The notes: generated from the sequence alone by a model not told the origin. A stretch of DNA of 64,000 nucleotides from Ryuthela nishihirai (GCA_038380435.1 JAWZYU010000013.1:13467901-13531900), one strand, 5' to 3'. Positions 49,301-60,132 are shown, numbered from the stretch's first letter. A program made the numbers and translations.

Positions 49301-52300
49301 ATACTCTGACACCAGCTGAAGTGAGGAAGTTGAAAGACAAGGTAAGACGAGTCATTGTCACATATTTACATTGAAATACAACTCGACACTTCACGAAATT
49401 CAATTAAAGCAGAGTGTTAAATATTTTCTTTCTACCATCGCTTTCTTTCCCAATTATCCACTGTGTTTTAAACTAAATTTGGACACTGTAAATATTTAAA
49501 TAGACTTCTTTCAAAAGTTAAAACTGAAAGTCCCGACTTTTTAAGTCATTTATTACATATAGAAAATATTCCCTCGATTTGAAGAAGACCGTGTTCCCAG
49601 AAAATGATATTTAAATTGAAATGATTTACACAAATTTCTTTTAATATGAATAATTTTTGTGTAAAAAATGAGTTTGTTGAATCTCAGGACTCGAACCCGT
49701 CTTTCCAGATTCATGTCAGAGTGTTCTAACCAGTTAGTCTAAGTAGAGTGTTTTAGCCAGTGTTTGTGGAAGGATGATGGAATCGATTCTAGTTTAGTAG
49801 TTTGAACAGTTTCACATGAATCTGAGGAGATGTGGGTTCAAGTCCAGCAAATCGACAAACTAATCCACAAAAATTATTTATTGATTTAATGATTTCTGTG
49901 TCAACAGGTAGTCTGTATATTTCATCATCATCATCATCATCCTCAAGCAGCCATGGGCTACGGAGGTCCAACCAGACCGTGCAATTTAGTTCTCCAAGCA
50001 AGTCTATCCTGAGCTACATCTACTGCATCTGGCCACTGCACACCAATTCTAACAAGGTCCTGTTTGACATTGTCTGCCCACCGCATCCTAGGTCTCCCCT
50101 TCTTTCTGAGGCCTTTAGGCACAACTGTTCATAACCCTATTCGCCAATCTATAATTATTCAAACGGGCAACATGGCCAAACCAACGGAGTCTCTCTCTGC
50201 ACAATACGCTGCTTAAAGGAGGTTGCAAACTCCTTTGCCTAACCTCATCATTAGTTACAAAGTTGAACCACCTAATGCCCAAGATACTGTGTAAGCATCT
50301 GGAATCAAAAGCATCTAGTTTCCTGTTATCTTGTTTACAAAGTGTCCGAGTTTCACTGCCATAACTAACCCTAGAAAGAGCCAAACTATTATACAGTCTA
50401 ATTTTAGTCTTTAGGTGTATACGCCTATTTCTCCACACTCTCCATAGATTCTTAAAAGTCCCGGCAGCAATCCATATTCGTCTGTTAATCTCATGCCGCA
50501 CATCACCATTATCTGTTACATAGCTCCCAAGATAATTAAACTGTAACACCTGCTCAAGACTGCAACCATTCAGACTGACCAATTTTCATCACTTTAGTTC
50601 TCTTAGTCTCTCTCTGTTTATAACCAACCTATTCTACTACCAGTCTCATCAACAGCTCGAATGAAAGAGTTCTTCTCATCAACATCATTTGCCAAAAGGG
50701 CTAAATCATCAGCATAATCTAAATCAGAAATTTTCGTATCTCCAGCCCATTTAAGACCAAAATCTTTCCCTTGAAGTGAATTTCGCATAACATAATCAAT
50801 AACCAAGCAAAAGAGAAAAGGAGACAAAATGCACCTTTGTCGGACACCAGAAGTAATGCTAAACCAATTGCTACAAGACTTACCAACTCTCACACACGAC
50901 TCAGTGTTATTATAGAGAGCTTTCATAAAGTTAACTAACTTGTCTGGTATACCATATGATTTCACAATCAACCACAAATTATGACGATCAACAGAGTCAA
51001 AAGCCTTTCTGAAATCAACAAAGCTAGCAACCAAAGGTTTCTGAAACTCTAAACATTTCTCAAGAATCTGCCTAAGTGAAAATATCTGATCCACACATCC
51101 CCTACCACTTCTGAATCCACATTGCTCATCACGCAATTGACTGTCAACCAGATTCTTAATTCTATTAAGCACAATCATGGAAAGAACTTTACCTGGAACA
51201 GAGAGTAGGCTGATACCGCTATAGTTATCACAAGAATTGCGATCACCTTTTTTGAAAATAGGGATAATAATAGCTCTGGTAAAATCCTTAGGAACCATGC
51301 CTTTATCATAAATGATATTCAAAATTTCAGTCATCCAAGTGGTAACCAAAACATTCCCAGCTCTAAGCATTTCTGTAGTAATTTCATCTACCCCTGGGGA
51401 TTTATGAAGTTTAAGTTTAGAAACAGCCAAAATAACTTCAGATTGTGTTATAGGTCCAACATTAAAGCCACCAATGCATCTATCATCATTGCAAACAATG
51501 GGAGTAGAACTAACTACATTGTTTAGAACATCACTGAAATGCTCAGCCCACCTAGCCATGACAGAATCCTCCCCTTCTATAACCTTACCTTGTTTATCCT
51601 TCAATCCTTGTATGCCTGTCCGTTTTCTACCACACAAAACATTAACTATCTGGTACAGCTCTCTGCTGTTGTGCTGTCTAACTGCTTCCTCGGCTTTGTC
51701 AGCCAAACCATCAAGCCAAAGATTCTTATCAGCAGCTAACTGATCCTTTGCAAGTTTATTAACGTCTCTGTAATGCTTTCTATTAGGACTAGTAGGGTAT
51801 TGATTAAGGGCATTCCTGCAGTTCTTTCTTTCCGAAATAAGCTCAAGTGCCTTATCACTCAGATAATTTTGCCTCTTCTGCTCCTTTTTTCCTAAAAGAG
51901 TACTGTTAGTGTCCAAAATAGCCTATTTAAAATGGCCCCATTCTTCCTCAACTTCAGTAGTAAGCAAACCATGACTGTCATAATGACTAAGTAACCTGTC
52001 ATGGTAAGCTTTGGCTATAACTGGATCTTTCAGAGCTTCAGTATTAAAAGTAAATTTTTTAACCCTAGCACAACACTTTTTAAGTTTAAGTTGCAACACA
52101 CTTTTAACAAGGTAATGGTCAGATCCAATTTCAACTCCCCTATATGACATGGTATTCCTAACAGAACTAGCCCATTTGCTGTTAATTAATATGTAATCAA
52201 TCATATTCTTATGCAGCCCATCAGGTGAAACCCATGTGTACTTATGTATGCCGCGGTGTTTGTAATATGTGTTAGTTATTCTGAATCCATTGAGTTTACT

Positions 52301-55300
52301 TACCTGTAGAAGACGTTACCCATTGCATTGCAGTTACCAATACCAAAAGGGCCTATTACTCCTCCCCAAAGGTCAGAGTCAGTACCAACTTTGGCATTGA
52401 AGTCACCAAGAACAAGGGTAATATCTCCTTTCTTGACAGAATTCAAAATATCCTGAAGTTGTTCATAAAAGCTATCCTTCTCATCCTCATCGGCATCCTC
52501 AGTGGGGGCATAACAGCAGATAACATTCAAGTCTTTAACGCTTGTCTGAAATTTTGCTGTAAGAAACCTTTCATTAATGCACTCATATCCTAGAAGAGCA
52601 TCGCTAGCGTGTCTGCTGAGAAGCAGACCCACGCCTTGGTGATGCTTATTGTCGTCCCTCCCTGAAAAGAGAAATTTAAGATTATTTTTAAGAATCTGAC
52701 CTTTATCTGTCCATCTGGTCTCTTGCAAGCCGAGAATATCTAAATTATAACGGTGGAATTCTTGTGTGAGGACATCAAGAGAAAAAGCTCTGTGCAGAGT
52801 CCTCACATTCCAACTACCTATGGAGAGAAAATGGTTAGTGGGATGTTTAAAGAAACTATGTTTATTGAGAGAGGGAATGCTGACAATATCAAACAGCCCC
52901 CTAATCGCAGACATGGGGCAAATACCCGTTCCCCCACTACTAAAGGCTGAAGCCATCTACACTGGAAGACTTCCTCCAATGTAGAATTTGACGATGCCAA
53001 TAGAAGCAAAGAGTTCAGGTGCCTGCGATGACTTCTGCTCAGGATTATCCACCAGCTGATAAACATATCCTGTGAATCTATTCACTTGGGGCTGTCAACC
53101 CACAAACAAACAGAAAACGCAGCGGAAGATTTTCCCTCCACAGAAGCCCACCAGTGCAGCAAAATCAGGATCCATAATCAAGCTCAGAGCCATATATATT
53201 TATCTGTCCAATCCAGTTGGTTTATATGGTCAGCACCAGGACCCTGTGTGGTTGACCACTCCTCAGCCAGGGTTGAAAAAAAAAGAAAAGTAGCCATAGT
53301 TGTCCAGATCAGTAGGCCACACTAATCTGGCAGCCCTCCCCTTCCGTTCACTTCCACAAGAGAGTATCTCTTTTGAAAGTTACTAAAGGTCCGCACCACG
53401 AGAAGGCGGGGTTGGACATTAGGTGCTAGGCCTGGCTGGTTCTATGCATCATCACAGGGGATTGGTGCATAGCTCTCCTTCCAGTGACTACCTAGCTACC
53501 ATTTACAGACCTCTGTATATTTACTATTGGGTAATTTAGCGTTTTTAACTTTTGAATTTTAGATTTTGTTGACAAATCTAATGGCTTCAAAATTGTACTA
53601 ATCTGTAGTATTTATGACGTGGCTAAATGTTTTCCCATTTAGAAAGTGTATATACATCTGCTTCCTTATATCCCAGAATCAATTAGCAGGCCACCAACAC
53701 TGTCGAACCTTCACTTAGTCAGAGGACGAAAGTGCACTGAGAGAATATCTCGGCATGCTCTGAGGGAGGCGCTTGGCTCAGGTGCGATGCAGTAGAAATT
53801 TTTAAATGAATCTCTTGCTTTGTTCTCATTTAACTCAGAAGTGCATCATTAATTGGAATTTTTGATCTAATTAAGTTTGATATTTACCTCAACCTTATTT
53901 AGTCTTTTTTTAGATTTAAGTGTTGTTGTTTGCTGTGTCGCAAATCAATTTGCTAACATTATAAACCTACTTTCTTTCATTTTGTTGTCTACTTATTTCG
54001 ACCAACTGATCAGATGTAATGAATTGTTTCCACTTGCTACAGATTTTACGAGAAGTGGAAGAGAATCAAGTGAGGATTTATCAGTTACCTGAATGTGACA
54101 GTGATGAAGATGAGGAATTCAAGCAGCAAGACAGAGAACTCAAGGTCGGAACATATTGAAACTATTTTTTTACGAATAAAAATATGTATATAAAAGGGAC
54201 ACTTTAAAGATATGGGTCACCCTATGTATATGTGTGTGTATATACATATATATATATATATATACATACATAAATACAGGGTGTCTCAAAAATATAGGTG
54301 CAAACTTTTAGGGGAGGTAGATAACATCTAAAGGAATGAGAATTGCATAGGAACCCATAACCGGAAACGTCATGAAAAAGTGGTAGCAGAGGTACAAGAT
54401 CTGAAAGGACACAAGACAGTGATTAATGGGAAAACATTTATTGGACATAATTATTACAAATGGCGTACTAGATGATACATTTCATAAAGTTACAGCAGAT
54501 GCTCGAAGTTTCCACCATGTGCGTGACACCGATGGATTGCCGGACACGGTCGAACACACCTGGAGTTTCTTTGATAGTAGCAGCAGCACAGACGAGCCTT
54601 GCCACGAGATCCATGTCAGACTCCACAGGCGATTCACACACGGTAGCTTTGAGGGTCCCCAACAGAAAGAAATCAACGCTCATTAAATCAGGTGACGTGG
54701 GTGCCAGGCAATTGGTCCAGCACGCCCAATCCATCGTTGCCCAAAAGACATGTTCAAATGCGCACGGACACACCTTCCATAACGGGGAGGCGCCCCATCA
54801 TGTTGAAACCACATGTTGCGTCTCACATTTGCTGGAACATGGCAAATAAGCCTGGTAGAACCTGTTCCAGAAAAGTGAGATACTTCGCGGAGATCATGCG
54901 GGATGGTAAAAGGTATGGCCCGACTAAGCAGTCACTGACCAAACCTACCCAAACATTTACTGCGAAACGATGTTGTGCCACATGGGTGCTCACACCGTGG
55001 AGATTGTCATGAGCCCACAAATGCGCATTGTGCTGATTGAATACGCCATCCCAAGTGAAACTGGCCTCATCAGTAAACAAAACATAAGCTGGGAAATTCA
55101 CATCTTGGGCATTTTCTTGGAGATACCACTGTGCAAAACGCACACATGCAGGATGATCTGTGGGGAGAAGTAACTGAACCCTTTGGAGATGAAAGGGGTG
55201 TAAGGACTCACCGTGCAAAACACGCTGCACACTGCAATGAGGCACTCCTAAGGCAGAGGCAATGGTAAGTATGCTGGTACTAGGATTAGTCTCCACGGCA

Positions 55301-58300
55301 TCATATTGATTTATCAGTGGATTTACCAGTATTCTGATCATAATGCTCAGAAGTTCTGCAGATGTCTTTTACATCAAAATGGATTTCACAAACCTAAAAG
55401 TAATATAAACTCTCAAAACTTTGGCAAATAATTTATATTATGTATAGAACATTAATCATCCAAAAGCAGATGAGTTAAAAAAAATGAATCTTCTCAACAT
55501 TCAAATATAATCAAATAAATATTTTAAATAAAAATGCATTGTGAATGTGGCATCTTAACGTGAATGACAGTTTAATAAAATGTACTAATGGGGTTGGAAA
55601 CGCCGCCATCCGTCGAATGGGACGTTAAGCCGTGGCCCCGTATGCGGGAGAGCCATACCCTGTGCACGTTAAAGAACACGCTGGATGGCCTTGACGGGAG
55701 GCTACCATCTGTCTCCCAACAGCTGTTCCAGTGGGTCCCCTCCCCCAACCTTCACTGAGCCTTCGGGGTCCATGTGACCTGGCCAGCCCATGGTGTGCAA
55801 AAAAGTGCCGCTCAGAGATAACAACAACAACAAAAAGTCTTCGCAAATCTTCATCTTTTGGAAATCCTAACACTGAAACTTTTCGCTCATTCCTTCCCCC
55901 GGCAATATGGTTCGCAACAACGAAAGAACATTATTATTTCACACAGGAAAAAAATTACGAAACACGTGTTGATTAGCACGTTATTTCGATAGCCACTTCA
56001 CTCATTCCTCTTTGTGAACTGAGCTAACCTAACTACCTAAGCTGTCTGGCATGGGGCAGCATGGGTAGCACTTGGGTCTAACTAGGGTGACGTCATCATT
56101 ATTCTGTGACGCAGTTGTTTGGCCTTGTCTTCTAGGAGGTGTTGGCTAAATTCGATTTTAGCCAGATCATCTACAGTGTGGTATTCATCTGTGGTTAGTA
56201 CTTGGGCGACCTGGTCTAGATTTATTTAATCACGGAGCCAATCTCCTTCAGTCTCTTCAGAATATGACAGACATGTGACGTAGTTTTGGCTTCTCTGAAT
56301 GTAGCGTGTGAAATTACTCGCATGCATCTCACCGACTCTTTCCAGCAATATGAAGAAGTACCAGTTACACTTTCTCCTTGTGTGTTAGATGATACCTCAT
56401 TGATCTGTCATTCAGCAACTATCGACTCAGATGAAACAACAAAAAAGAAGAACACATTAGTTATTTTTACTTGTGATCATGTCTATGAACCTTGTTTTGA
56501 TTTTATTTTGTAGTTTTTAAAGCGGTACCATGAAACCATTTCAACATGGTCGAGGGCATGTCAAGGGTAAAACAAAAGAGATCAAGTTTATTTTGATTCG
56601 ACAGTAATCTGCAAATAACTTTTTAGGGTCATAATAAGAGCTTTGGGACTCGACGAGTAATTTTGATTTTAAATCAGTTTCTCTTTCCAATCCCATCAGA
56701 ATGATTGGATATTTTATGATTGACAGATTTTTGCTGCAAAATGGGATTGAATGCCCAGATTGTAAAGACTCCCATGAAGGATCTTCTCAGGGTTGGGAAA
56801 GAAATCTTCTGAATATTTTTCCTTTCATTTCATCAAGATTATCCGATGCTTTTTTTTATAGACATAGTTCTCTTGTGTATGGGCATTACGTTGAAAAATC
56901 AATTTCTCGAGCCTGTGAGTATTTCTTCTCTCATTGAGATAAATGCACAGATAAAAGATGCTAATTCAAGATGAAAAAAAATTATTCTTTTTTTATCCTT
57001 CTAGTGGCAATAATCCACTTCCCATAAAAATCTTGCGCATAAATTAACTGAATTCTGTGAAGAATCTTTAGAGCAGTACAACACTCAGTTCAATAAGGTA
57101 GCCTGATTATTAACGAAAAGGTTGGGTGCCCAGAACATCTGCAATAAAAAATTTTGTGGAGTGAAATATGAACATTAGATTTAAATCTTTGACCTTGAAA
57201 AAGGATTTCTGTTTTCAAAATGGTTGGTAAAGGAGCAGAGTGTGAACTATTTGTTTTTTACCGCAATTGTGTTCGAATCATCATAAGTTACTGTTTGAAT
57301 TTGCATAAATGCTAATGCAAAGGAATGAAAGCTTTTTCTTTTACTTTACTTTTGTAGGAAAGTGTTCCTTTCGCAGTTATTGGCAGCACACAGGTCGTCG
57401 AGGTGAATGGGAGGAAAGTGCGAGGTCGACTCTACCCTTGGGGGATCGTAGAAGGTAAAAATATTTCTCTTCATGGCACATATCATGACACAAATCTGAT
57501 CTTTAAGATTCTGGGGAAGAGCGTCACAATTTGACTACTTAATACAGTATTAATTTGATTTAATCTTTACTGTAAATTAGCCCTTGCATGAAGTTAAAAT
57601 GCGAGATGCTCTCTAAGTGGTATTGAAATTTAAAATAAATATATAATATAAATATTGAAATTTAAAAATACATCTGCTAATACTTTCCTTAATAGTCTAA
57701 TTTACTCCTTTTTCTAATTTCTAGTTGAAAATCCAAAACACAGCGATTTCCTGAGACTTAGGACGTTTTTAATAAGGTAAGAAAACTTTAAAAAATTTAT
57801 CAGACCTTAGAACCTAGCTGGTGTTCCTTGTGGTCAACAAACCCGACTGCTAATTCAGTATCCTTGTGTAAATGTTTCTATGGTGTATGAGGAACTAAAC
57901 ATGGCACAGATTTTAGGCTATCTCTCTCCTTTTTTAGGAAACCCAGCTTCTTTTATAAAAATAAACATATATATAAATGTCTATATACGAATATATATAG
58001 TGTATGTAGCTGTAAATGAGTCTATTTTCGTTGGAGTTCATGTCTGCTTCTTTTTCCTGTTTTTAGCACTCACATGCAAGACTTGAAGGACGTAACTCGG
58101 GATGTGCATTACGAGAGCTACAGGGCGCAATACATCACCAAGATATCGCAACAAGCGGCGAGGGAAAGAAAGTAAGTGAACAAGAAAGAAGTGTCTGGCA
58201 GATGCCTGTCATCATGAGAATGGGTTTCGACATTCACCTTCAAATGAATGGATCAGAAAAATAAAAAGAAAACATAAATGAGAAAAAATTTACATTTAAA

Positions 58301-59654
58301 GAGTGAAATTATAGAAGGCAGAATCTTTTTGAAAGATGTTGAGTTGGAGTGGACATAATGAATAATCTTTTAAGTGGTGCTGTCTGTATATTATGGGTTT
58401 CATCAGAGACGCAACATTTGCTAATTGTGTTATTGCATTTGAAGTATTTGACTTGACCTTGCCTAGCACAAAAATCCAGTGGTCAAAGTTCCTCTTTTTT
58501 AGTGAAGAGAAATTTCAAAAGTTTCATTTCTAGTGACCGAAGTCAGGGATAAACTTCATGTTTAAAATGAAATAATTTCACTTTTGTAACGTCGCAAAGA
58601 TGTTTTTTAATCTCCTATAATGTGCATTTGAAGTTTCTAAAGCATATAATATCAGTTGCCATTCCTACCACCAAAAGTTTCAAACCAGAATATAAGAGTC
58701 AGTTATTTCTCTGACGTTTGTCGAATTCCTTAATAATGCTCTGAAAAGGGAAAGCTTCAAGTCTTCATCCTTCCTTGGTTGATACTTCTGCATTGAAACG
58801 TTTTCACAGATGGTGGATGAATTTAACTCTGGCTTTTTCAAAATTCTCCCCCCTCCTACAAGCAAATATCCTGGATGCCCACTTGTGAAGGAGAAACTGA
58901 ATTTTTTTAGACCTAATAGTCAAACGAAAGTGTAAACTCACTTACTATGGATTTTTATTCTCTTTTCACTTTATAATAGAATCTGTCAGCTGACTTGCAG
59001 TGCAATTTGTTCTTTTCGTGTTATTCCGGAAATATCTCGCCCAGAATAACGTTCATTCATAATAACTGAATCAGCATCTAGTCTGCAATAATTGCAGACT
59101 AGAAAATACAATTTGCGCTTTTCATCTCTAAACGACAATTATTATGTAGAAGACAAATGGATTTCTGATAAAACATTTTAAGAATAAATTTTGAAAGGTG
59201 AAATCATTCATTGATTGGCAGAAGTAATGGAAAATACCTTTGTTACCTCTTCCTTGAAAAGAAAACGCCAATTTCAGCTGCATGAATATATGTGCCTAAT
59301 TTTTATGCATAGTTTGTTTTTAAAATTGTTATTTCATAAAAATCAATTTAAAAATAAGCGGTAGGTTTGGATATATAAGTATTTTCATTTGATCAAGATT
59401 TTCGGGAGATCCAATCCTCATTAAATCTTGTGCAGATCAGTTTTTCCTTTACGATTTCGAAACTTCTGTTTCTGTTGTTACTCAAATCAGGAAACATTTC
59501 ACACTGGAAGAATTTCTTAATGAATTTTCGACACAAATTCTACGAAATGAATAAAATGTTTTCCTTTCCTTTCAGCAAACTGCGAAGAGATTCAGGACCC
59601 AACTTTGAAGCCGTGACAGAAACAGACAGACTCTTGCAGCAGAAGGAGGAAGAG
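37283..59654 (+). CDS. Septin4-like: Septin, SEPT2 group (SEPT4/5-like), ten exons, ends missing
   Basis: A GTP-binding protein that assembles into hetero-oligomeric filaments in cytokinesis and at the cell cortex. Ten exons were placed: 37283-37367, 38133-38219, 43054-43177, 46423-46557, 49224-49341, 54043-54144, 57358-57454, 57725-57776, 58067-58171 and 59576-59654. Together they give 984 nt with every intron GT-AG and all phases consistent (328 residues). Visible are the polybasic HRKSVKKGF before the P-loop, GESGLGKS (G1), a switch-I threonine in VDRTV at the spacing of the catalytic Thr78 of SEPT2, DTPGFGD (G3), AKAD (G4) and the septin unique element around [14 protein letters not shown]. 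The start of the coiled coil is RLLQQKEEE. No stop or frameshift occurs, so the gene looks functional. The N-terminal exon and the final coiled-coil exon(s) are not identified. Introns 2-6 are large and full of transposons. Orthology to Sep1 versus Sep4 is from recall and is the least certain part. Confidence 0.96.
38133..38219 (+). CDS. Septin exon b (P-loop, G1)
   Basis: Phase 1 in and out. It encodes [20 protein letters not shown] and then [17 protein letters not shown] is the Walker A motif binding the GTP phosphates. Confidence 0.98.
40374..40708 (+). mobile_element. SINE family 2, two pieces in tandem
   Basis: 40374-40548 is a diverged copy with a tRNA-like head ('gtgatcaagtggtttacacg', B-box 'ggattcgagaccc') and tail 'cagctgtttgag'. 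40604-40708 is the 3' part of a better preserved copy ('cagacctctgtggcaagcag' then 'ctgcttgagggggtattt'). Confidence 0.75.
40722..41079 (-). mobile_element. SINE family 1, minus strand, inside the hAT element
   Basis: Nearly complete, with the head at the right ('gccaggctcgtaatctgtag' on the minus strand). About 25 bp of the tail region is deleted near 40741-40752. It lies immediately next to a family 2 tail. Confidence 0.92.
43054..43177 (+). CDS. Septin exon c (switch I, G3)
   Basis: Phase 1 in, 2 out. It encodes ERVDRTV (threonine expected to act in hydrolysis), then [17 protein letters not shown], the G3 motif. The donor is gtaagt. The preceding 4.8-kb intron holds the nested hAT elements. 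Confidence 0.98.
43640..43990 (-). mobile_element. Old RTE fragment
   Basis: Diverged minus-strand match to the RT palm region ('ctaaattatcagcataatct', 'cacacacgactcag'). Confidence 0.65.
44210..45730 (-). mobile_element. Old RTE copy, heavily decayed
   Basis: Pieces in the same order as RTE copies 1 and 2. The 3' end is at 44213-44245 ('ggaggttcaaccagattgtg'), 44330-44370 matches 'gtcctgtttgacattgtctg', 44440-44540 matches the region after the YADD box, 45030-45130 the palm, 45290-45520 RT motifs 1-2, and 45660-45730 the linker. No open reading survives. Confidence 0.75.
46245..46400. repeat. 30-bp tandem repeat next to a septin splice acceptor
   Basis: Three perfect 30-bp units (46291-46320, 46321-46350, 46351-46380) are flanked by partial units. 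Each unit carries 'cctaatg' twice. The last one, at 46389-46395, lies about 29 nt before the AG at 46422, where a branch point is expected. Confidence 0.93.
46423..46557 (+). CDS. Septin exon d
   Basis: Phase 2 in and out. It encodes [17 protein letters not shown], then [20 protein letters not shown] and IPPFGHG, the highly conserved septin segment at the G interface. A repeat array ends just upstream of the acceptor (see 46245-46400). Confidence 0.98.
47868..48061 (-). mobile_element. SINE family 2, complete copy
   Basis: Minus-strand reading. The tRNA-like head has 'catgaccgagtggctaacac' and 'gcctgggttcgagccccggg', then a short body, then the conserved tail 'gcatataaactgacaggctc', 'ctgtggcaagcagctgcttg' and 'agggggtattttattt'. 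About 190 bp. The head is of the Leu/Ser tRNA type, distinct from family 1. Confidence 0.88.
48478..49017. repeat. 30-bp minisatellite, 18 copies, in a septin intron
   Basis: The unit has atcgat(a/g)ttaataagc then attatcctccattt. Exactly 30 bp x 18. The A/G position varies irregularly. Since 30 is divisible by three, both strands stay open for about 160-198 codons, but the product would be a simple decapeptide repeat and is inside an intron. Confidence 0.97.
49224..49341 (+). CDS. Septin exon e (G4)
   Basis: Phase 2 in, 0 out. It encodes [20 protein letters not shown], then [17 protein letters not shown] is the guanine-specificity motif. Confidence 0.98.
49682..49860. mobile_element. Two diverged tRNA-like heads in opposite orientation
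   Basis: The minus strand at 49745-49682 reads 'taactggttagaacactctg', then 'catgaatctgg', then 'cgggttcgagtcct'. The plus strand at 49767-49860 has the same 'catgaatctg' followed by 'gtgggttcaagtcc'. They share a loop with 35177-35249. Confidence 0.5.
50115..50582 (-). pseudogene. RTE copy 2 C-terminal region
   Basis: 155 codons with [38 protein letters not shown] and [13 protein letters not shown], typical of the region after the thumb in RTE/CR1-type elements. A further frameshift near 50115 separates the last ~55 codons, which end GLVGPP at about 49965. Confidence 0.88.
50618..51916 (-). pseudogene. RTE copy 2 reverse transcriptase, long intact stretch
   Basis: 432 codons. Seen in order are [54 protein letters not shown] (motif A), [16 protein letters not shown] (motif B) and [10 protein letters not shown] (motif C with the YADD catalytic pair). 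A frameshift near 50620 separates it from the C-terminal region. The catalytic residues are intact, but the ORF as a whole is not. Confidence 0.93.
51923..52204 (-). pseudogene. RTE copy 2, end of endonuclease and linker
   Basis: 93 codons holding [12 protein letters not shown] and GSDHYLV, the last catalytic motif. It is terminated by a TAG at 51923-51925 where copy 1 reads through with IQAF. Confidence 0.88.
52300..52956 (-). pseudogene. RTE copy 2 endonuclease domain, frameshifted at its end
   Basis: 218 codons with the APE-type endonuclease residues in order: SWNVRTLH (Asn), LQETRW (Glu), [16 protein letters not shown] (Asp/Asn). It ends early because one C present in copy 1 (3566-3575 region) is missing near 52324. 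The nicking SDH motif is in the next piece (GSDHYLV, 52204-51923). Confidence 0.92.
54043..54144 (+). CDS. Septin exon f (acidic loop)
   Basis: 34 codons in phase 0. It encodes [20 protein letters not shown] then [11 protein letters not shown], the acidic SDEDE segment typical of the SEPT2 group. The donor is gtcgga, weaker than the others. Confidence 0.97.
54287..55345 (-). mobile_element. Tc1/mariner-superfamily transposon, decayed, one end visible
   Basis: The left end starts cagggtgtctcaaaaatata after 'ta', a form common for mariner-like termini. On the minus strand, 55341-54823 reads a HTH-like segment, then [13 protein letters not shown] (first catalytic Asp). The QHDGAP block follows in another frame near 54800, and [13 protein letters not shown] with [12 protein letters not shown] lies in 54773-54468. 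At least two frameshifts occur, so it is inactive. No matching right terminus was found. Confidence 0.82.
55588..55822 (+). mobile_element. SINE family 1, 5'-truncated copy
   Basis: Starts within the body ('ggttggaaacgccgccatcc') and ends 'gctcagagataacaacaaca', where the tail has become a (CAA)n-like run. About 5 bp are lost in 'ggcc-agccca'. Confidence 0.92.
55830..57350. other. Septin intron f-g, remainder
   Basis: No gene or recognised repeat. A perfect TGACGTCA lies at 56088-56095. The short open readings at 56286 and 56701 have no motif. Confidence 0.5.
57358..57454 (+). CDS. Septin exon g (septin unique element)
   Basis: Phase 0 in, 1 out. It encodes [20 protein letters not shown] then [11 protein letters not shown], the start of the septin unique element. 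Confidence 0.98.
57725..57776 (+). CDS. Septin exon h
   Basis: A 52-nt exon, phase 1 in, 2 out, encoding [17 protein letters not shown]. It is short but fixed by phase and by identity to the conserved septin unique element. Confidence 0.97.
58067..58171 (+). CDS. Septin exon i
   Basis: Phase 2 in and out. It encodes [20 protein letters not shown] then [25 protein letters not shown] favours the SEPT4/5 type within the SEPT2 group. Confidence 0.98.
58172..59575. other. Septin intron i-j
   Basis: A/T-rich, no recognisable repeat or gene. Confidence 0.5.
59576..59654 (+). CDS. Septin exon j (start of coiled coil)
   Basis: Phase 2 in, 0 out, followed by the donor gtgagt. It encodes [20 protein letters not shown] then LQQKEEE, the entry to the C-terminal coiled coil. 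The next exon (in other septins IRRMQ-like) was not found before 64000. Confidence 0.96.
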
Positions 59655-59705
59655 GTGAGTACAGCTCTCTCTCTCTCTTGCAATTCGTTCATTTAGTATC
59701 TAAAG

Positions 59706-60051
59706 CAGTGATTTTTCAACCGGTGTGCCGTGAGAGGATCTTAGGTAAATTAATTATTCAGTATTTTTAAATAATATATAATTAATTTAAATAATAATCT
59801 TATAAAATTTCCGCGAAAATTTTTAAAGATCATTATTTAAATTATTTTCGAAAGAACTCCAAAGCACAATTAAGTGCAGTTACCAAAATTAAAACCGTAA
59901 CGGTGCATTTTGTTTGTGTTAATAAATAAATAAATCAAAAAAAACATACTCTTTTTTTCTCTTTTTTTATCATCATAATTTAAGTGGGCCCAGAAGTTTA
60001 ACTATAGGTTCAAGTGTGCCGTGAGATAAAAAAAAAGGTTGAAAGACACTG
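59706..60051. mobile_element. hAT-type MITE, 346 bp
   Basis: Terminal inverted repeats are cagtgatttttcaacc (59706-59721) and ggttgaaagacactg (60037-60051). The target duplication is atctaaag (59698-59705) and atcgaaag (60052-60059), 8 bp with one mismatch. 'gtgtgccgtgaga' occurs near both ends in direct orientation. A/T-rich interior, no ORF. Confidence 0.9.
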
Positions 60052-60132
60052 ATCGAAAGGGTTGCAGTGATTTACCACATGACGTGTTACATCAGATGGG
60101 CAGAATTATAAAAAATCATCTCGCATAAATAA

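Larger units (their letters stand above)
49923..53511 (-). mobile_element. Full-length RTE-type LINE, copy 2, in septin intron
   Basis: 3589 bp, antisense to the septin gene, with a perfect 11-bp target duplication, tctgtatattt, at 49912-49922 and 53512-53522. The 3' tail is a (GAT)n repeat. The 5' end begins ggtctgtaaatgg as in copy 1. This copy is the better preserved of the two, and its lesions are listed under the coding pieces below. Confidence 0.95.
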
